Origin: Lichenicoccus roseus
Lineage (GTDB): Bacteria > Pseudomonadota > Alphaproteobacteria > Acetobacterales > Acetobacteraceae
Length of the DNA stretch: 64,000 nucleotides
Direction of reading: 5' to 3'
Assembly: GCF_005844085.1 (NCBI RefSeq)
Contig: NZ_VCDI01000001.1
Coordinates: forward strand, 1,116,001 to 1,180,000
Translations under genes and position numbers: made by a program
The notes under the pieces: generated by a model
Database searches by the model: none
Told to the model about the DNA's origin: nothing
Seen by the model: the letters and a program-made list of their open reading frames with translations, nothing else
Part shown: positions 51,819 through 62,101 of the stretch, one piece after another
Layout: every line of letters starts with the position of its first letter
Position numbering within the stretch: the stretch's first letter is position 1

Positions 51819-52672
51819 GCCGCCTTTCGAGCAGCCCCCGCATATCAAGTGGATTGGGCGTCGCCGGCGCGGCCCTGCTGGCCGTCGCGGTGCTGGTCGC
51901 CCTGGCCGCCCCGCTGATCGCCCCCTGGCCACCGATGCAGATCGACCTGCGCGCCCGCTTCACCCCGCCGGCCTGGGAGGCGCATGGCGTCCTCCGCCAT
52001 CTGCTCGGTACCGACAATCTCGGCCGCGACATCGCCTCGCGGATCGTCTGGGGAGCGCGGATCTCGCTCGGCGTCGGCGTCGCGGCGTCCCTGCTCGGTG
52101 CCGCGATCGGCGGCACGCTCGGGCTGTGCGCCGGGTACTTCGGTCGCGGGGTCGATGCGGCAATCTCCTGGCTGATCGACGTGCAGCTCGCCTTCCCCTT
52201 CACCCTGTTCGCGCTGTTCCTGCTGGCGGTGTTCGGCGGCGGCCCCGGGCCGGTGGTGGTGGTGCTGGCCCTGGCCACCTGGGTGAACTATGCCCGCGTG
52301 GTGCGCGCCCAGGTGATGGCGCTGCGTGGCCAGGACTTCATCCTCGCCGCCCGCGCGGTGGGCGTGCCATCCGGCCGGATCCTGCTGCGCTACCTGCTGC
52401 CGGCGGTGGCGCCCGCCATGGTGGTGGTGGGCAGCTTTTCCGCAGCCCAGGCCATCCTGACCCAGGCTGCCCTCAGCTTCCTCGGCGTCGGCGTCGATCC
52501 CTCCAGCCCGTCCTGGGGCGCGATGCTCGATCTCGGCCGCAGCTACATCCTGAGTGCCTGGTGGATGGCCACCTTCCCCGGCGTGACCATCGCGCTGGTG
52601 GTGCTGGGCGCCAACCTGCTGGGTGACTGGCTGCGGGAATGGCTCGACCCGCTGGCGGTGTCCCGCCGATGA
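51815..52672 (+). CDS. Peptide-type ABC transporter permease, DppC-like
   Basis: 285 residues with an ATGA overlap to the upstream permease gene. The N-terminal helix (GLGVAGAALLAVAVLVALAAPL) and the LGTDNLGRDIASRIVWGARISL loop are typical of DppC/OppC. The EAA loop is DFILAARAVGVPSGRILLRYLLP, and the end QAALSFLGVGVDPSSPSWGAML is strongly conserved. It is the second pore subunit of the same importer. Its stop overlaps the start of the first ATPase gene. Confidence 0.9.
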   Translation: MSRLSSSPRISSGLGVAGAALLAVAVLVALAAPLIAPWPPMQIDLRARFTPPAWEAHGVLRHLLGTDNLGRDIASRIVWGARISLGVGVAASLLGAAIGGTLGLCAGYFGRGVDAAISWLIDVQLAFPFTLFALFLLAVFGGGPGPVVVVLALATWVNYARVVRAQVMALRGQDFILAARAVGVPSGRILLRYLLPAVAPAMVVVGSFSAAQAILTQAALSFLGVGVDPSSPSWGAMLDLGRSYILSAWWMATFPGVTIALVVLGANLLGDWLREWLDPLAVSRR

Positions 52673-53618
52673 GCACGCACCTGGTTGACGTGTCCGGACT
52701 GGATGTCCGCTTCGGCGCCACCCATGCGGTGCGCGACTTCTCGCTTGCCGTGGCGCAGGGGGAGTCCGTCGGCCTGGTTGGCGAGTCTGGCTCCGGCAAG
52801 AGCGCCGCCCTGCTGGCGCTGCTGGGACTGCATCCGGAAGCGCGCGTCCAGGTCAGCGCCCGGACGCTGCGGGTTGGCGGCACCGACCTGCTGTCCGCCA
52901 CCGGGCCGCAGCTTCGCGACCTGCGCGGCGGTGTCGCCGGGCTGATCTTCCAGGACCCGCTGGCCGCGCTCAATCCGCTGCTGACGGTCGGCGCGCAGGT
53001 GAGCGAGGTGCTGCGCCGGCATCGCCGCCTGCCGGCCCGCGCCGCCCGGCAGGAAGCCGCCGCCCTGCTCGCCCTGGTCGGCATCACCGACGCACAGGCC
53101 CGGCTGGGGCACTATCCCCACGAATTCTCCGGCGGCATGCGCCAGCGGGTGATGATCGCCACCGCCCTCGCCGGCCAGCCGCGCCTGCTGCTGGCTGACG
53201 AGCCGACCACCGCGCTGGATGTGTCAGTGCAATCCGAGATCGTGCGGCTGATCCTGCGGCTGCGCGCGGAACGCGGCATGGGGCTGCTCTGGGTGACGCA
53301 CGACCTGGCCCTGATGGCCGGCATCGTCGACCGGGTGGTGGTGATGTATGCCGGCCGGGTGATGGAGACCGCGCCGGTCGATGCGCTCTATGGCCGGCCC
53401 CGCCATCCCTACACCCAGACCCTGCTGGCCAGCCTGCCCCGGCTTGACCGCCCGCACCGGCCCCGTGCGGCGCTGCCCGCCGAGGCCACCGCGCCCGGCC
53501 ACGGCGCCCAGACCGGTTGTCCGTTCGCACCGCGCTGCCCGCGTCGCTTCTCCGCCTGCGACACGCTGCCGCCGCTCTTCACCGACGGCGCCACGCAGGC
53601 CGCCTGCTGGCTGCTGGC

Positions 53619-53622
<4 letters not shown>
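52669..53622 (+). CDS. Peptide-type ABC transporter ATPase, DppD-like
   Basis: 317 residues. Walker A GESGSGKS (about 39-46), Q-loop [10 protein letters not shown], signature [10 protein letters not shown], Walker [13 protein letters not shown] and the H-loop VTHDL are complete. The C-terminal oligopeptide/Fe-S type extension carries the Cys-rich [16 protein letters not shown] block common to DppD/OppD. It forms a heterodimer with the DppF-like ATPase encoded next (ATGA overlap) and powers the two permeases. Confidence 0.9.
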
Positions 53623-54587
<965 letters not shown>

Positions 54588-54589
54588 CC

Positions 54590-55297
54590 ATGCGCATCGC
54601 CCTGCTCAACCCGAACACCACCGAGGTCTTCACGGTGCGCCTGGGCGAAGCCTGCCGGGCGATCGCGGCACCCGGCACGGTGGTGATCGCGCGCGCCCCC
54701 GCGGTCGGCACGCCGTCGGTGGAATGCCACACCGATGAGGCGATCGCGACCATCGGGTTGATGCAGCTGGCCCGCGAGGAGGAAGCGCTCGGCACGGATG
54801 CCTACGTGATCGCATGCTTTGGCGACACCGGCATCGATGCGGTGCGCGAGATCGCGGGTGGCCCGGTGGTCGGCATGACCGAAGCGGCGCTGCAGGCGGC
54901 GAGCACGGTTGCCGCCTTCTTCTCGGTGGTGACGCTGCCGCCGCGCACCATCGTGCAGGCGGAGCGTGTGGTGCGGCATCTCGGGCTGTCGCATCGCTGC
55001 CGCAAGGTTCGCGCCATCGATGTGCTGGTCGATGATTGCGTCGATCTCGACGAGACCCTGCTGGCGGCGATGATCGCGGAGTCCCGCGCGGCTCTGGCTC
55101 AGGATGGCGCGGAGGCGATCGTGCTCGGTTGCGCCGGCCTGTCCGCGCTGGTCGGCCCGATGACGCAGGCCCTGGGCGTGCCCGTCATCGATGGCGTCGG
55201 CGTTGCCATGAAGATCGCCGAGGGGCTGGTCGCGAACGGCCTGCGCACCAGCAAGCATTGCTCCTGGGCGACGCCGCCGCGCCATCCCGCGGCCTGA
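54590..55297 (+). CDS. Asp/Glu/hydantoin racemase family protein
   Basis: 235 residues. The N-terminal LLNPNTTEVFT and the two active-site Cys, Cys76 (VIACFGDTGI) and Cys181 (VLGCAGLSAL), are those of the hydantoin racemase branch of the Asp/Glu racemase superfamily. It would racemise a cyclic ureide such as a 5-substituted hydantoin or allantoin. It is encoded 2 bases after the DppF-like gene and 35 bases before the amidohydrolase gene. This context points to a cyclic amide as the imported substrate, though racemases of this group vary. Confidence 0.85.
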   Translation: MRIALLNPNTTEVFTVRLGEACRAIAAPGTVVIARAPAVGTPSVECHTDEAIATIGLMQLAREEEALGTDAYVIACFGDTGIDAVREIAGGPVVGMTEAALQAASTVAAFFSVVTLPPRTIVQAERVVRHLGLSHRCRKVRAIDVLVDDCVDLDETLLAAMIAESRAALAQDGAEAIVLGCAGLSALVGPMTQALGVPVIDGVGVAMKIAEGLVANGLRTSKHCSWATPPRHPAA

Positions 55298-55332
55298 TCT
55301 CCCCGCTTCCCGCCACCCGAGGATCCGGCCCG

Positions 55333-56862
55333 ATGCAGACCCTGTTCCGCCACGCGACCTTGCGCTCCTTCGCACCCGGCAGGCCCATCGTCGAACCGGC
55401 CGATATCCTGGTGGACGGCGCGGTCATCGCCGCGATCGCCCCCGCCGGCAGCCTGGTCCCGGATACGCGCACCGAGGTGATCGAGGCGGCGGGCAAGCTG
55501 GTGATGCCGGGACTGGTCAACGGCCATTTCCATTCCCCCGTGAACCACCTGAAGGGTTCGCTCGACAGCCTGCCGCTCGAGATCTTCATGCTCTATGAGA
55601 GCCCGGGCCTGCCGGGGCTGATGGCCTCGCCACGCTGGGCCTATGTGCGCACGCTGCTGGCCGCCGCCGAGATGCTGAAGACCGGCACCACGGCGGTGCA
55701 GGACGACGCCTTCCTGGTGCCGTTCCCGACCACGGACGTGATCGACGCCATCCTGCAGGCCTATGCCGATATCGGAATTCGGGCCCGCGTCGCGCTGGAC
55801 CAGTCGGACCTGCCCGAGATCGGCAAGCTGCCCTTCCTCGGTGACCTGGTGCCCCCGGCAATGCGCCGCAGCCTCGAAGCTCCCGCGGGCGCGCAGGCCG
55901 GGCAACTGCTCGACAGCTACCGGCATCTGCTGGAGCGCTGGCATGGTGCCTGCGACGGACGCCTGCTGGCCGCGACCTCCTGCTCGGCGCCGCAGCGCGT
56001 CAGCGACAACTATGTCGGCGCCTTGCTCGACCTGTCGCGCGCGCATGACCTGCCGTTCTATGTCCACATCCTGGAAACCCGGACGCAACGTGTCCTCGGC
56101 CAGCAGCGTGGGCGCTCGCTGTTGCAGGAGGCGAACGCCCGCGGACTGCTCTCGGAGCGCAGCAACGTCATCCATGCCGTCTGGATGGACGACGCCGATC
56201 TCGACACCATTGCCGCCTCCGGCTCGGCCGTCGCGCACAACCCGATCAGCAACCTGCGGCTGGGCAGCGGGGTGATGCCGTTCCGCCGCCTGCGCGACCG
56301 TGGCATCCCGATCTGCCTCGGCACCGACGAGGCGATCGCCGACGACAGCGTCAACATGTGGTCTGTCGCCAAGATGGCCGGCCTGATCCACAATATCGGC
56401 AACCCGGATTACGAGACGTGGCCGCGCGCGCACGAGGTGCTGGATTGCCTCATCACGGGCGGCGCACGCGCCATGCGCCAGCAGGACCGGATCGGCGCGA
56501 TCGCACCAGGCATGCAGGCCGACCTGGTGCTGATCGATCTCGACACCCTGGCCTTCACCCCGTTGAACGATCTCGACCGGCAACTGGTCTATTGCGAGAA
56601 CGGCGGCTCGGTGCGGCTGACCATGGTCGCCGGCCGGGTGGTGATGCGCGACGGCGTGCTGACCGGCATCGACGAGACGGCGATCCGCGCCGAGGCCAGG
56701 GCTCTTGCGCGCGAACAGGACGGCGCCGCGCAGACCGCCAGGGAGGCCGCCCCCTGGCTGCCGCATTATCGCGAAATGTATCTCCGCGCCGCACGCACCG
56801 ATGTCGGCATGACGCGCTGGGTTTCCGAAGATGACGACACCGACGCCGCATACAGGAGCTGA
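55333..56862 (+). CDS. Amidohydrolase-superfamily deaminase/hydrolase (TRZ/ATZ, cytosine-deaminase-like)
   Basis: 509 residues from an ATG in this operon. The metal ligands are visible: His65 and His67 (GLVNGHFHSP), a His in YVHILETRTQ, a His in NVIHAVWM and the Asp of CLGTDEAIADDSVN. The N- and C-terminal beta-sandwich pieces (IEAAGKLVMPGLVNG, GMQADLVLIDLDTLAF) are present. Relatives hydrolyse amino groups or amides of N-heterocycles such as guanine, cytosine, atrazine or S-adenosylhomocysteine. No signal peptide, so it acts in the cytoplasm. It sits between racemase and allantoinase-like genes. Confidence 0.88.
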   Translation: MQTLFRHATLRSFAPGRPIVEPADILVDGAVIAAIAPAGSLVPDTRTEVIEAAGKLVMPGLVNGHFHSPVNHLKGSLDSLPLEIFMLYESPGLPGLMASPRWAYVRTLLAAAEMLKTGTTAVQDDAFLVPFPTTDVIDAILQAYADIGIRARVALDQSDLPEIGKLPFLGDLVPPAMRRSLEAPAGAQAGQLLDSYRHLLERWHGACDGRLLAATSCSAPQRVSDNYVGALLDLSRAHDLPFYVHILETRTQRVLGQQRGRSLLQEANARGLLSERSNVIHAVWMDDADLDTIAASGSAVAHNPISNLRLGSGVMPFRRLRDRGIPICLGTDEAIADDSVNMWSVAKMAGLIHNIGNPDYETWPRAHEVLDCLITGGARAMRQQDRIGAIAPGMQADLVLIDLDTLAFTPLNDLDRQLVYCENGGSVRLTMVAGRVVMRDGVLTGIDETAIRAEARALAREQDGAAQTAREAAPWLPHYREMYLRAARTDVGMTRWVSEDDDTDAAYRS

Positions 56863-56864
56863 GC

Positions 56865-57749
56865 ATGCCTGATCATCACGGACGATATGCCTATCGCGCC
56901 ATCACCGGGCGGCCGGACTATTACTGGCCGGGCGGCAAGCGCCTCGCGGTGTATGTCGCACTTGGCGTGGAATGCTACGCGTTCGGCGAAGGCATGGTCG
57001 AGAACCTGGTGCCGGGTGGCGCCGCCGCGCATGACGTGCTGAATGCGTCCTGGCGCGAGTACGGCAACCGTGTTGGTGCCTGGCGCATCCTGGACGGCAT
57101 GAACCGGCTTGGCCTGCCCCTGACCATCCTGATGAACAGCGCGGTGTATCAGGAGGCCCCGTCCCTCGCCGCCGCGTTCCGCACGAGCGGCTGCGAGATC
57201 GTGGCGCACGGCCGCTCCAACTCCGACACCATGGCAGGCATGAGCGAAGCCGAGGAGCGGGCCTATATCGGCGGCGTCACCGAAACCATCCGCGCCGCCG
57301 AGGGCAAGCCGCCGGCTGGCTGGGCGAGCCCGTGGATTGCCGAGACGCCGACCACGCCGGACACCCTGCAGGAAGCCGGTTATCGCTACCTGCTGGACTG
57401 GTGCATGGACGACCAGCCCATCTGGCTGAACACGCGCGGCGGCCGCCTGCTCTCGGTGCCGTACAGCCAGGAGATCAACGACAGCTCCACCATCATCGGC
57501 CGCATGGCGAGCGCCACCACCTTCGCCGACATGATCGTCGACCAGTTCGAGCAGCTCCGGGCCGACTCAGACGGTCAGCCGCTGGTGATGAGCGTGATCC
57601 TGCACAGCTTCATCGCCGGCCAGCCGTTCCGGCTGCGACCGATCCTGAAGGCGCTGGCGCATATCGCTGCAACACGGGACGCGCTCTGGCTGACCACCCC
57701 CGGGGCGATCGCCGACCAGATGTACGCCGATCCAGCCCTGGCCGCATAA
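56865..57749 (+). CDS. Polysaccharide-deacetylase-fold protein, PuuE/allantoinase-like
   Basis: 294 residues beginning 2 bases after the amidohydrolase stop. It belongs to the NodB-fold branch related to PuuE (metal-independent allantoinase) rather than true deacetylases: the first Asp of the NodB motif is replaced by Glu (ALGVECYAFGEG), followed by REYGNRVGAWRIL and EIVAHGRSNSD. The C-terminus holds VMSVILHSFIAGQPFRL with a conserved His. It likely opens a cyclic ureide or amide ring. It ends the first part of the operon; a hairpin follows. Confidence 0.85.
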   Translation: MPDHHGRYAYRAITGRPDYYWPGGKRLAVYVALGVECYAFGEGMVENLVPGGAAAHDVLNASWREYGNRVGAWRILDGMNRLGLPLTILMNSAVYQEAPSLAAAFRTSGCEIVAHGRSNSDTMAGMSEAEERAYIGGVTETIRAAEGKPPAGWASPWIAETPTTPDTLQEAGYRYLLDWCMDDQPIWLNTRGGRLLSVPYSQEINDSSTIIGRMASATTFADMIVDQFEQLRADSDGQPLVMSVILHSFIAGQPFRLRPILKALAHIAATRDALWLTTPGAIADQMYADPALAA

Positions 57750-57750
57750 G

Positions 57751-57772
57751 ATCGGGCTTCCATTGGCCCGAT
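57751..57772 (+). terminator. Stem-loop after the allantoinase-like gene
   Basis: A perfect seven-base stem, ATCGGGC and GCCCGAT, with an eight-base loop begins one base after the stop codon region. No T run follows, so intrinsic termination would be weak; it may act as a partial terminator or mRNA-stabilising hairpin between the hydrolase genes and the receptor operon. Confidence 0.4.
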
Positions 57773-57951
57773 GCAGGAAACCGATCGAAAGCCGAACCAC
57801 AATCCGGAAGGCCGACTGGAACCTGGCCAAAAGAAAGCCTGCACTGATTATACGCAAGGAATCGCCCAAACTCTTCGGCGTTTCCGTCAAACGCCTCTCC
57901 CAGGGTCAGCTTTTCGGGTCCCGGTATAAAATTGCATCAGTTGCTTCGCCT

Positions 57952-57967
57952 GCTTTCGAAAGCCTTG
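57952..57967. promoter_or_regulatory. Palindrome GCTTTCGAAAGC, candidate operator upstream of the TonB receptor
   Basis: A perfect 12-base palindrome (57952-57963) whose right part continues as TCGAAAGCCTTG, the same 12-base string as upstream of the solute-binding gene. A TATAAA hexamer lies at 57925-57930 and the receptor GTG is 58 bases downstream. It may be the operator through which the DeoR protein, or another regulator, couples the two transport operons. Confidence 0.4.
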
Positions 57968-58025
57968 CATTGAAAGAGAAAAGGAAGGCTGTTGTAGTCG
58001 GCCACGCACCGTAACGGAGGGTGAT

Positions 58026-60446
58026 GTGGCTGGTCTTTCCAAGACACTCGGCGTGTTCGGGCCGGTCATGTTGCTGGCCATTCCAACCTCCGGGCCCGCG
58101 TCGGCCCAGACCGCTGCCACACCCCCCGCCCAGACCCAGCCGGCGGGGCCGGCGGGACGCGGGGCGCCGAACCATGCGACCCCGCCGGGTAAGACCAAGG
58201 CGGGCGCTGCGCAACCATCGCAGCTCGAGGAGATCGTCGTCACCTCGAACAAGCGGCGGCAGAACTCGCGCAAGATCGCAGGCAGCATCGGCGTCATCAG
58301 CGGCAAGGAACTGATCGACCATCACGTCGAGAGCTACGAGGACATCACCCGGGTGCTGCCGGGCGTGTCGTTTGCTTCTCATAACGGCCCCGGCCAGGAC
58401 AACATCTCGATCCGCGGCGTCAGCTCGACCGTGGGCAACCCGACAGTCGGGATCTACATCGATGAAGTCCCGATCATTACCCAGAACGGCTACGAGGGTG
58501 CTGCCCAGCCGCGCATCCTCGACCTCGACCGCGTCGAGGTGCTGCGCGGACCGCAAGGAACCCTGTACGGTGCCAGTTCCGAGGGGGGAACCATCCGCTT
58601 TATCACCAACCAACCAAATCTCGACAAATTCAGCGCGATCATCAACTCCGACGTCTCCGGCACGGTGCATGGCGGCCCCAATTCCGACCAGCAGTTCGCC
58701 GTCAACCTGCCGGTCATCCCCGACAAGTTCGCGCTGCGCATCTCCGGAGAGTTGCTCGACAACAGCGGCTGGATCAACAACGAGAGCCTCGCCGGCAACC
58801 TGGTCAAGAGCGGCACCAACTACGAGCGCACCGGCGCCGTCCGGGTCACCGGGTTGATCCAGCTCGCGCCGGATTTCAGCCTGACGCCGTCGTTCTTCTA
58901 CCAGAACCTGTTCACCGGAGATTCACCGAATTTCTTCGAGAACCTCGGCACCTACAACCAGAACAAGCAGGTCCGGGAATTCATCAAGGACGAGATCTAT
59001 ATCCCGAGCCTGACCATCCACAAGGGTATAGGCAACTTTGCCGATCTCACCTCGATCACCAGCTATTTCCAGCGTGATGTCGATCGTCAGGCGGACGGCA
59101 CCTATTTCAACAGCACCGCGCTGTCGCAGTTCTACCTCGACCCGTCCTATCCGCAATACCAGCCGCAGAACGACTCCATCCTCGGCAACTCGCCCTCACC
59201 GGTGCTGTTCCAGGATCACTTCCAGACCATCACGCAGGAGGTCCGGCTGGCCTCGAAAGCCGACCAGCGTCTGCGTTGGGTACTCGGGTTTTTCTACTCA
59301 GACCAGCAATGGACCCACTTCGACTACGAGACGATTTCCGACTACGACCAGGAGTTCCAGAACATCTACGGCTTCAACATCAACCAGTCGGTGCTTGGCA
59401 GCCCGGGCAATCCAGGGCTGTGGAACAACAACCTGGTCTGGCAGGTCTATGACCATAACGACATCACCCAGTACGCCGGCTTCGGCCAGATCGACTATGA
59501 CCTGACGCCGCGCCTGCATCTGAGCGCCGGCGAGCGCTATGTCTATGCGCACGAGACCTTCAGCGAGGTCGGCGGCGGCTTCTTCGACCTTGGCGGCGCC
59601 GGCACCATGGGCTCGCCGTATCGCCAGTCCGCATCGTTCTCGGCCCCCACGCCGAAATTCTCCGCCACATACGACCTGTCGGTGCACACAAGCGTCTACA
59701 GCACGATCGCCAAGGGCTTCCGCCTTGGCGGCGCCACCACGCCCAATACCAACGTATCCTGCGTGGCCGGCCTGAACCAGCTTGGCTTCAACAACGCGCC
59801 CAATACCTATGGCTCCGACCAGCTCTGGAGCTACGAGGCCGGGCTGAAGTCGCTGCTTCTGCACAACACGCTGTCGATCAACGTCGCCGGCTACTACATC
59901 GACTGGTCGCGGATCCAGCAGACCATCACCATTCCGATCTGCGGCGGCGCGTTCAACTACAATGTCGGCAATGCGGAAGCCTATGGCGGCGAAATCGAGA
60001 CCCGCTACCGTCCGCCCGCCATCCCCGGCCTGACGCTCGGCGTCAATGCCGGTGCCGAGCACGCCAGCATCACCAGCACGATCAACGCGCAGACCGCAGC
60101 GGTCGGCGAGAACGTGCTGTTCACCCCGACCTGGAGCGCCTCGGCGATCGCCGACTACTATCACGATCTCAGTGCCGCGGTGACCGGCTTCATCAAGGCG
60201 GACTATGACTGGGTCGGCCCGTCCAACGGCAGCTTCACCGTTACCGATCCAAACTTCCATGATCCGGCCTATGGCGTTCTGAATGCCAGCGTCGGCGTGG
60301 ATTTTCGGGGCTGGGAGGCCTCGCTGTACGCGCAGAACCTGCTCGACAACAAGATCATCATCCAGCGCCCGATCATCAATTCGGTCACCGAGGCCTATAC
60401 ACTCCGCCCGGCGACGATCGGGGTCCACCTGACCAAACGGTTCTGA
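58026..60446 (+). CDS. TonB-dependent outer-membrane receptor
   Basis: 806 residues from a GTG with GGAGG upstream. A signal peptide covers about residues 1-32 (cleavage near SAQTA). An Ala/Pro-rich linker follows, then the plug domain (EEIVVTSNKRRQNSRK, the IRGVSSTVGNPTVGIYIDEVP block and VEVLRGPQGTLYGASSEGGTI). The 22-stranded barrel fills the rest, ending in the required aromatic terminal residue (HLTKRF). No STN signalling domain is present. It brings a large or scarce ligand across the outer membrane using TonB energy. Its stop shares one base with the start of the next gene (TGATG), so receptor and inner-membrane permease are coupled. Confidence 0.9.
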   Translation: MAGLSKTLGVFGPVMLLAIPTSGPASAQTAATPPAQTQPAGPAGRGAPNHATPPGKTKAGAAQPSQLEEIVVTSNKRRQNSRKIAGSIGVISGKELIDHHVESYEDITRVLPGVSFASHNGPGQDNISIRGVSSTVGNPTVGIYIDEVPIITQNGYEGAAQPRILDLDRVEVLRGPQGTLYGASSEGGTIRFITNQPNLDKFSAIINSDVSGTVHGGPNSDQQFAVNLPVIPDKFALRISGELLDNSGWINNESLAGNLVKSGTNYERTGAVRVTGLIQLAPDFSLTPSFFYQNLFTGDSPNFFENLGTYNQNKQVREFIKDEIYIPSLTIHKGIGNFADLTSITSYFQRDVDRQADGTYFNSTALSQFYLDPSYPQYQPQNDSILGNSPSPVLFQDHFQTITQEVRLASKADQRLRWVLGFFYSDQQWTHFDYETISDYDQEFQNIYGFNINQSVLGSPGNPGLWNNNLVWQVYDHNDITQYAGFGQIDYDLTPRLHLSAGERYVYAHETFSEVGGGFFDLGGAGTMGSPYRQSASFSAPTPKFSATYDLSVHTSVYSTIAKGFRLGGATTPNTNVSCVAGLNQLGFNNAPNTYGSDQLWSYEAGLKSLLLHNTLSINVAGYYIDWSRIQQTITIPICGGAFNYNVGNAEAYGGEIETRYRPPAIPGLTLGVNAGAEHASITSTINAQTAAVGENVLFTPTWSASAIADYYHDLSAAVTGFIKADYDWVGPSNGSFTVTDPNFHDPAYGVLNASVGVDFRGWEASLYAQNLLDNKIIIQRPIINSVTEAYTLRPATIGVHLTKRF

Positions 60447-61312
60447 TGGTGCGCGCTCCCGGGCGATCCGACGGCGCTGTCGCCCAGACCGGCCTGCTCG
60501 CCGCCGGATGGGGAGTGGCGGTGCTCCTGCCGCTTCTCTCCGGCCTGCTGCTCGCCATCATGCAGCATCGAGGCCTGCATCTGCGATGGGGCTTCAGTCT
60601 CGCGGCCTACCGCGACCTCGTTGCAACCGGCCGCATCGGCGTGGTGCTCGACACTGCCTGGATGGCGGCCCTGGTCAGCGTCCTCTGCCTGGTATTCGGC
60701 TTTCCGCTGGCGCTCTGGCTGGCTCGCGACGCCCGCTCCGGGTTCGCCATGCAACTGGTCTGGCTGTGCCTGACGGTGCCGTTCTTTCTCGATCCCTCGG
60801 CACGCGGGCTCGCACTCCGGCTGATGCTGTCCGCAGGGGGGCCGGTGAACAGCGTCCTGCTGCATCTGCATCTGGTGCACCAACCCGTGCGGTGGCTGCT
60901 GTTCAGCGACTTCGCCGTGATGATCGGGTTGCTCGGCCCGAATTTCCCCAACATGATCTGGCCGATCTATCTGTCGCTGACGCTGATCGACCCAGCCCTG
61001 TTCGACGCCAGCCGTGATCTCGGCGCCAGCCCATCGCAGACCCTGCGGCTGATGATCCTGCCGCTGGCACTGCCCGGCATCCTGGCCGGCGTGATCATGA
61101 CCTTCATTCCGGCTCTCGGCGACAACGTGGTGCCGGATCTGCTTGGTGGCGGACGCACGGAATACATCGCGGATTCCGTAATGGCCTTGTCCACGTCCAT
61201 GAACTATGCCGGTGCGTCGGCGCTCGCCACGGTGGTTTTCGCACTGCTTGGCCTGCTGCTGCTGCCCTTCTTCACCTTGCGCCGGATGCTGGCGCGACCG
61301 GCAACCGCGTGA
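60446..61312 (+). CDS. PotB-like ABC transporter permease
   Basis: 288 residues with about six transmembrane helices. The spermidine/putrescine-type EAA loop reads DASRDLGASPSQTLRLMILPLALPG; the periplasmic LGDNVVPDLLGGGRTEYIADSV before the last helix is the other family mark. It is one half of a heterodimeric pore with the PotC-like protein, whose GTG overlaps its stop. It is translated directly behind the TonB receptor. The ligand is probably a polyamine-like or small organic compound; the family also carries iron complexes and thiamine. Confidence 0.88.
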   Translation: MVRAPGRSDGAVAQTGLLAAGWGVAVLLPLLSGLLLAIMQHRGLHLRWGFSLAAYRDLVATGRIGVVLDTAWMAALVSVLCLVFGFPLALWLARDARSGFAMQLVWLCLTVPFFLDPSARGLALRLMLSAGGPVNSVLLHLHLVHQPVRWLLFSDFAVMIGLLGPNFPNMIWPIYLSLTLIDPALFDASRDLGASPSQTLRLMILPLALPGILAGVIMTFIPALGDNVVPDLLGGGRTEYIADSVMALSTSMNYAGASALATVVFALLGLLLLPFFTLRRMLARPATA

Positions 61313-62100
61313 GCCGCGCCATGGCCACCTTGCGGTTTGTGCTGCTCTCGGGGTCCGCCGGCATCCTGCTGCTCATCTATGTGCCGGTCCTGTGGCTGGC
61401 GCTGCTGTCGGTCGGCGCCGAACCGCTCTCCGGCCTTCCGGGCGGGTTCACCACCGTCTGGTATCTTGCCCTTGCCAGCAACCGGAACTGGGTGCAGCCC
61501 GCGATCAGCTCGATCGAGATCGCGCTCTGCGTCGCCTTGCTCTGCATGCTGGCAGCACTCGCCGCCGGACGCGGACTGCCGCGGATGCGCCGGGCACGGG
61601 TCCCGATCACGCTCGCCTTCCTGCTGCCGCTCGGGATACCCGGCACCGTCACCGGGCTGATGCTGTTCGCCGGATATCGCTTCGTGCTCGGGATCCACAT
61701 GGGCTTCTGGTCGCTGGTGCTGTCGCACTTCGTCTGGGCGTTCCCGTTCGCGCTGATCAGCATGCTGGTTGTCACCAGCCGCTTCGATCACGGCCTGCTC
61801 GATGCCGCCGCCGATCTCGGCGCCTCGCCGCGCCAGCGCTTCTGGCAGATCGAGTGCCCGTTGCTGATGCCGGGCCTGGTCGGCGCCGGACTGTTCGGCT
61901 TCCTGCTGTCCTTCACCGAACTACCGCGCAGCATCTTCGTCAGCGGTGCGATCCAGACCCTACCTTTGTTCAACTGGGCAGAGGCCTCCACCCAGAGCAG
62001 CCAGGTGCCGCTGATCTTCTGCCTGAACACCCTGCTGACCGTGCTCAGCACTGCGGCCTCGGTCGCGATGATCGGGCTGCTTGGCCGGACGACACGCTGA
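61309..62100 (+). CDS. PotC-like ABC transporter permease
   Basis: 263 residues from a GTG overlapping the PotB-like stop. Six hydrophobic segments and the EAA loop DAAADLGASPRQRFWQIECPLLMPG are seen. The first helix (LRFVLLSGSAGILLLIYVPVLWLA) and SFTELPRSIFVSGAIQTLPL are typical of PotC. It completes the pore; the ATPase gene starts 1 base later. Function as for its partner. Confidence 0.88.
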   Translation: MSRAMATLRFVLLSGSAGILLLIYVPVLWLALLSVGAEPLSGLPGGFTTVWYLALASNRNWVQPAISSIEIALCVALLCMLAALAAGRGLPRMRRARVPITLAFLLPLGIPGTVTGLMLFAGYRFVLGIHMGFWSLVLSHFVWAFPFALISMLVVTSRFDHGLLDAAADLGASPRQRFWQIECPLLMPGLVGAGLFGFLLSFTELPRSIFVSGAIQTLPLFNWAEASTQSSQVPLIFCLNTLLTVLSTAASVAMIGLLGRTTR

Positions 62101-62101
62101 T

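Noticed and set aside
55099-56766. Minus-strand frame of 555 codons opposite the amidohydrolase
   Set aside because: Shadow of a gene with all metal ligands on the plus strand.
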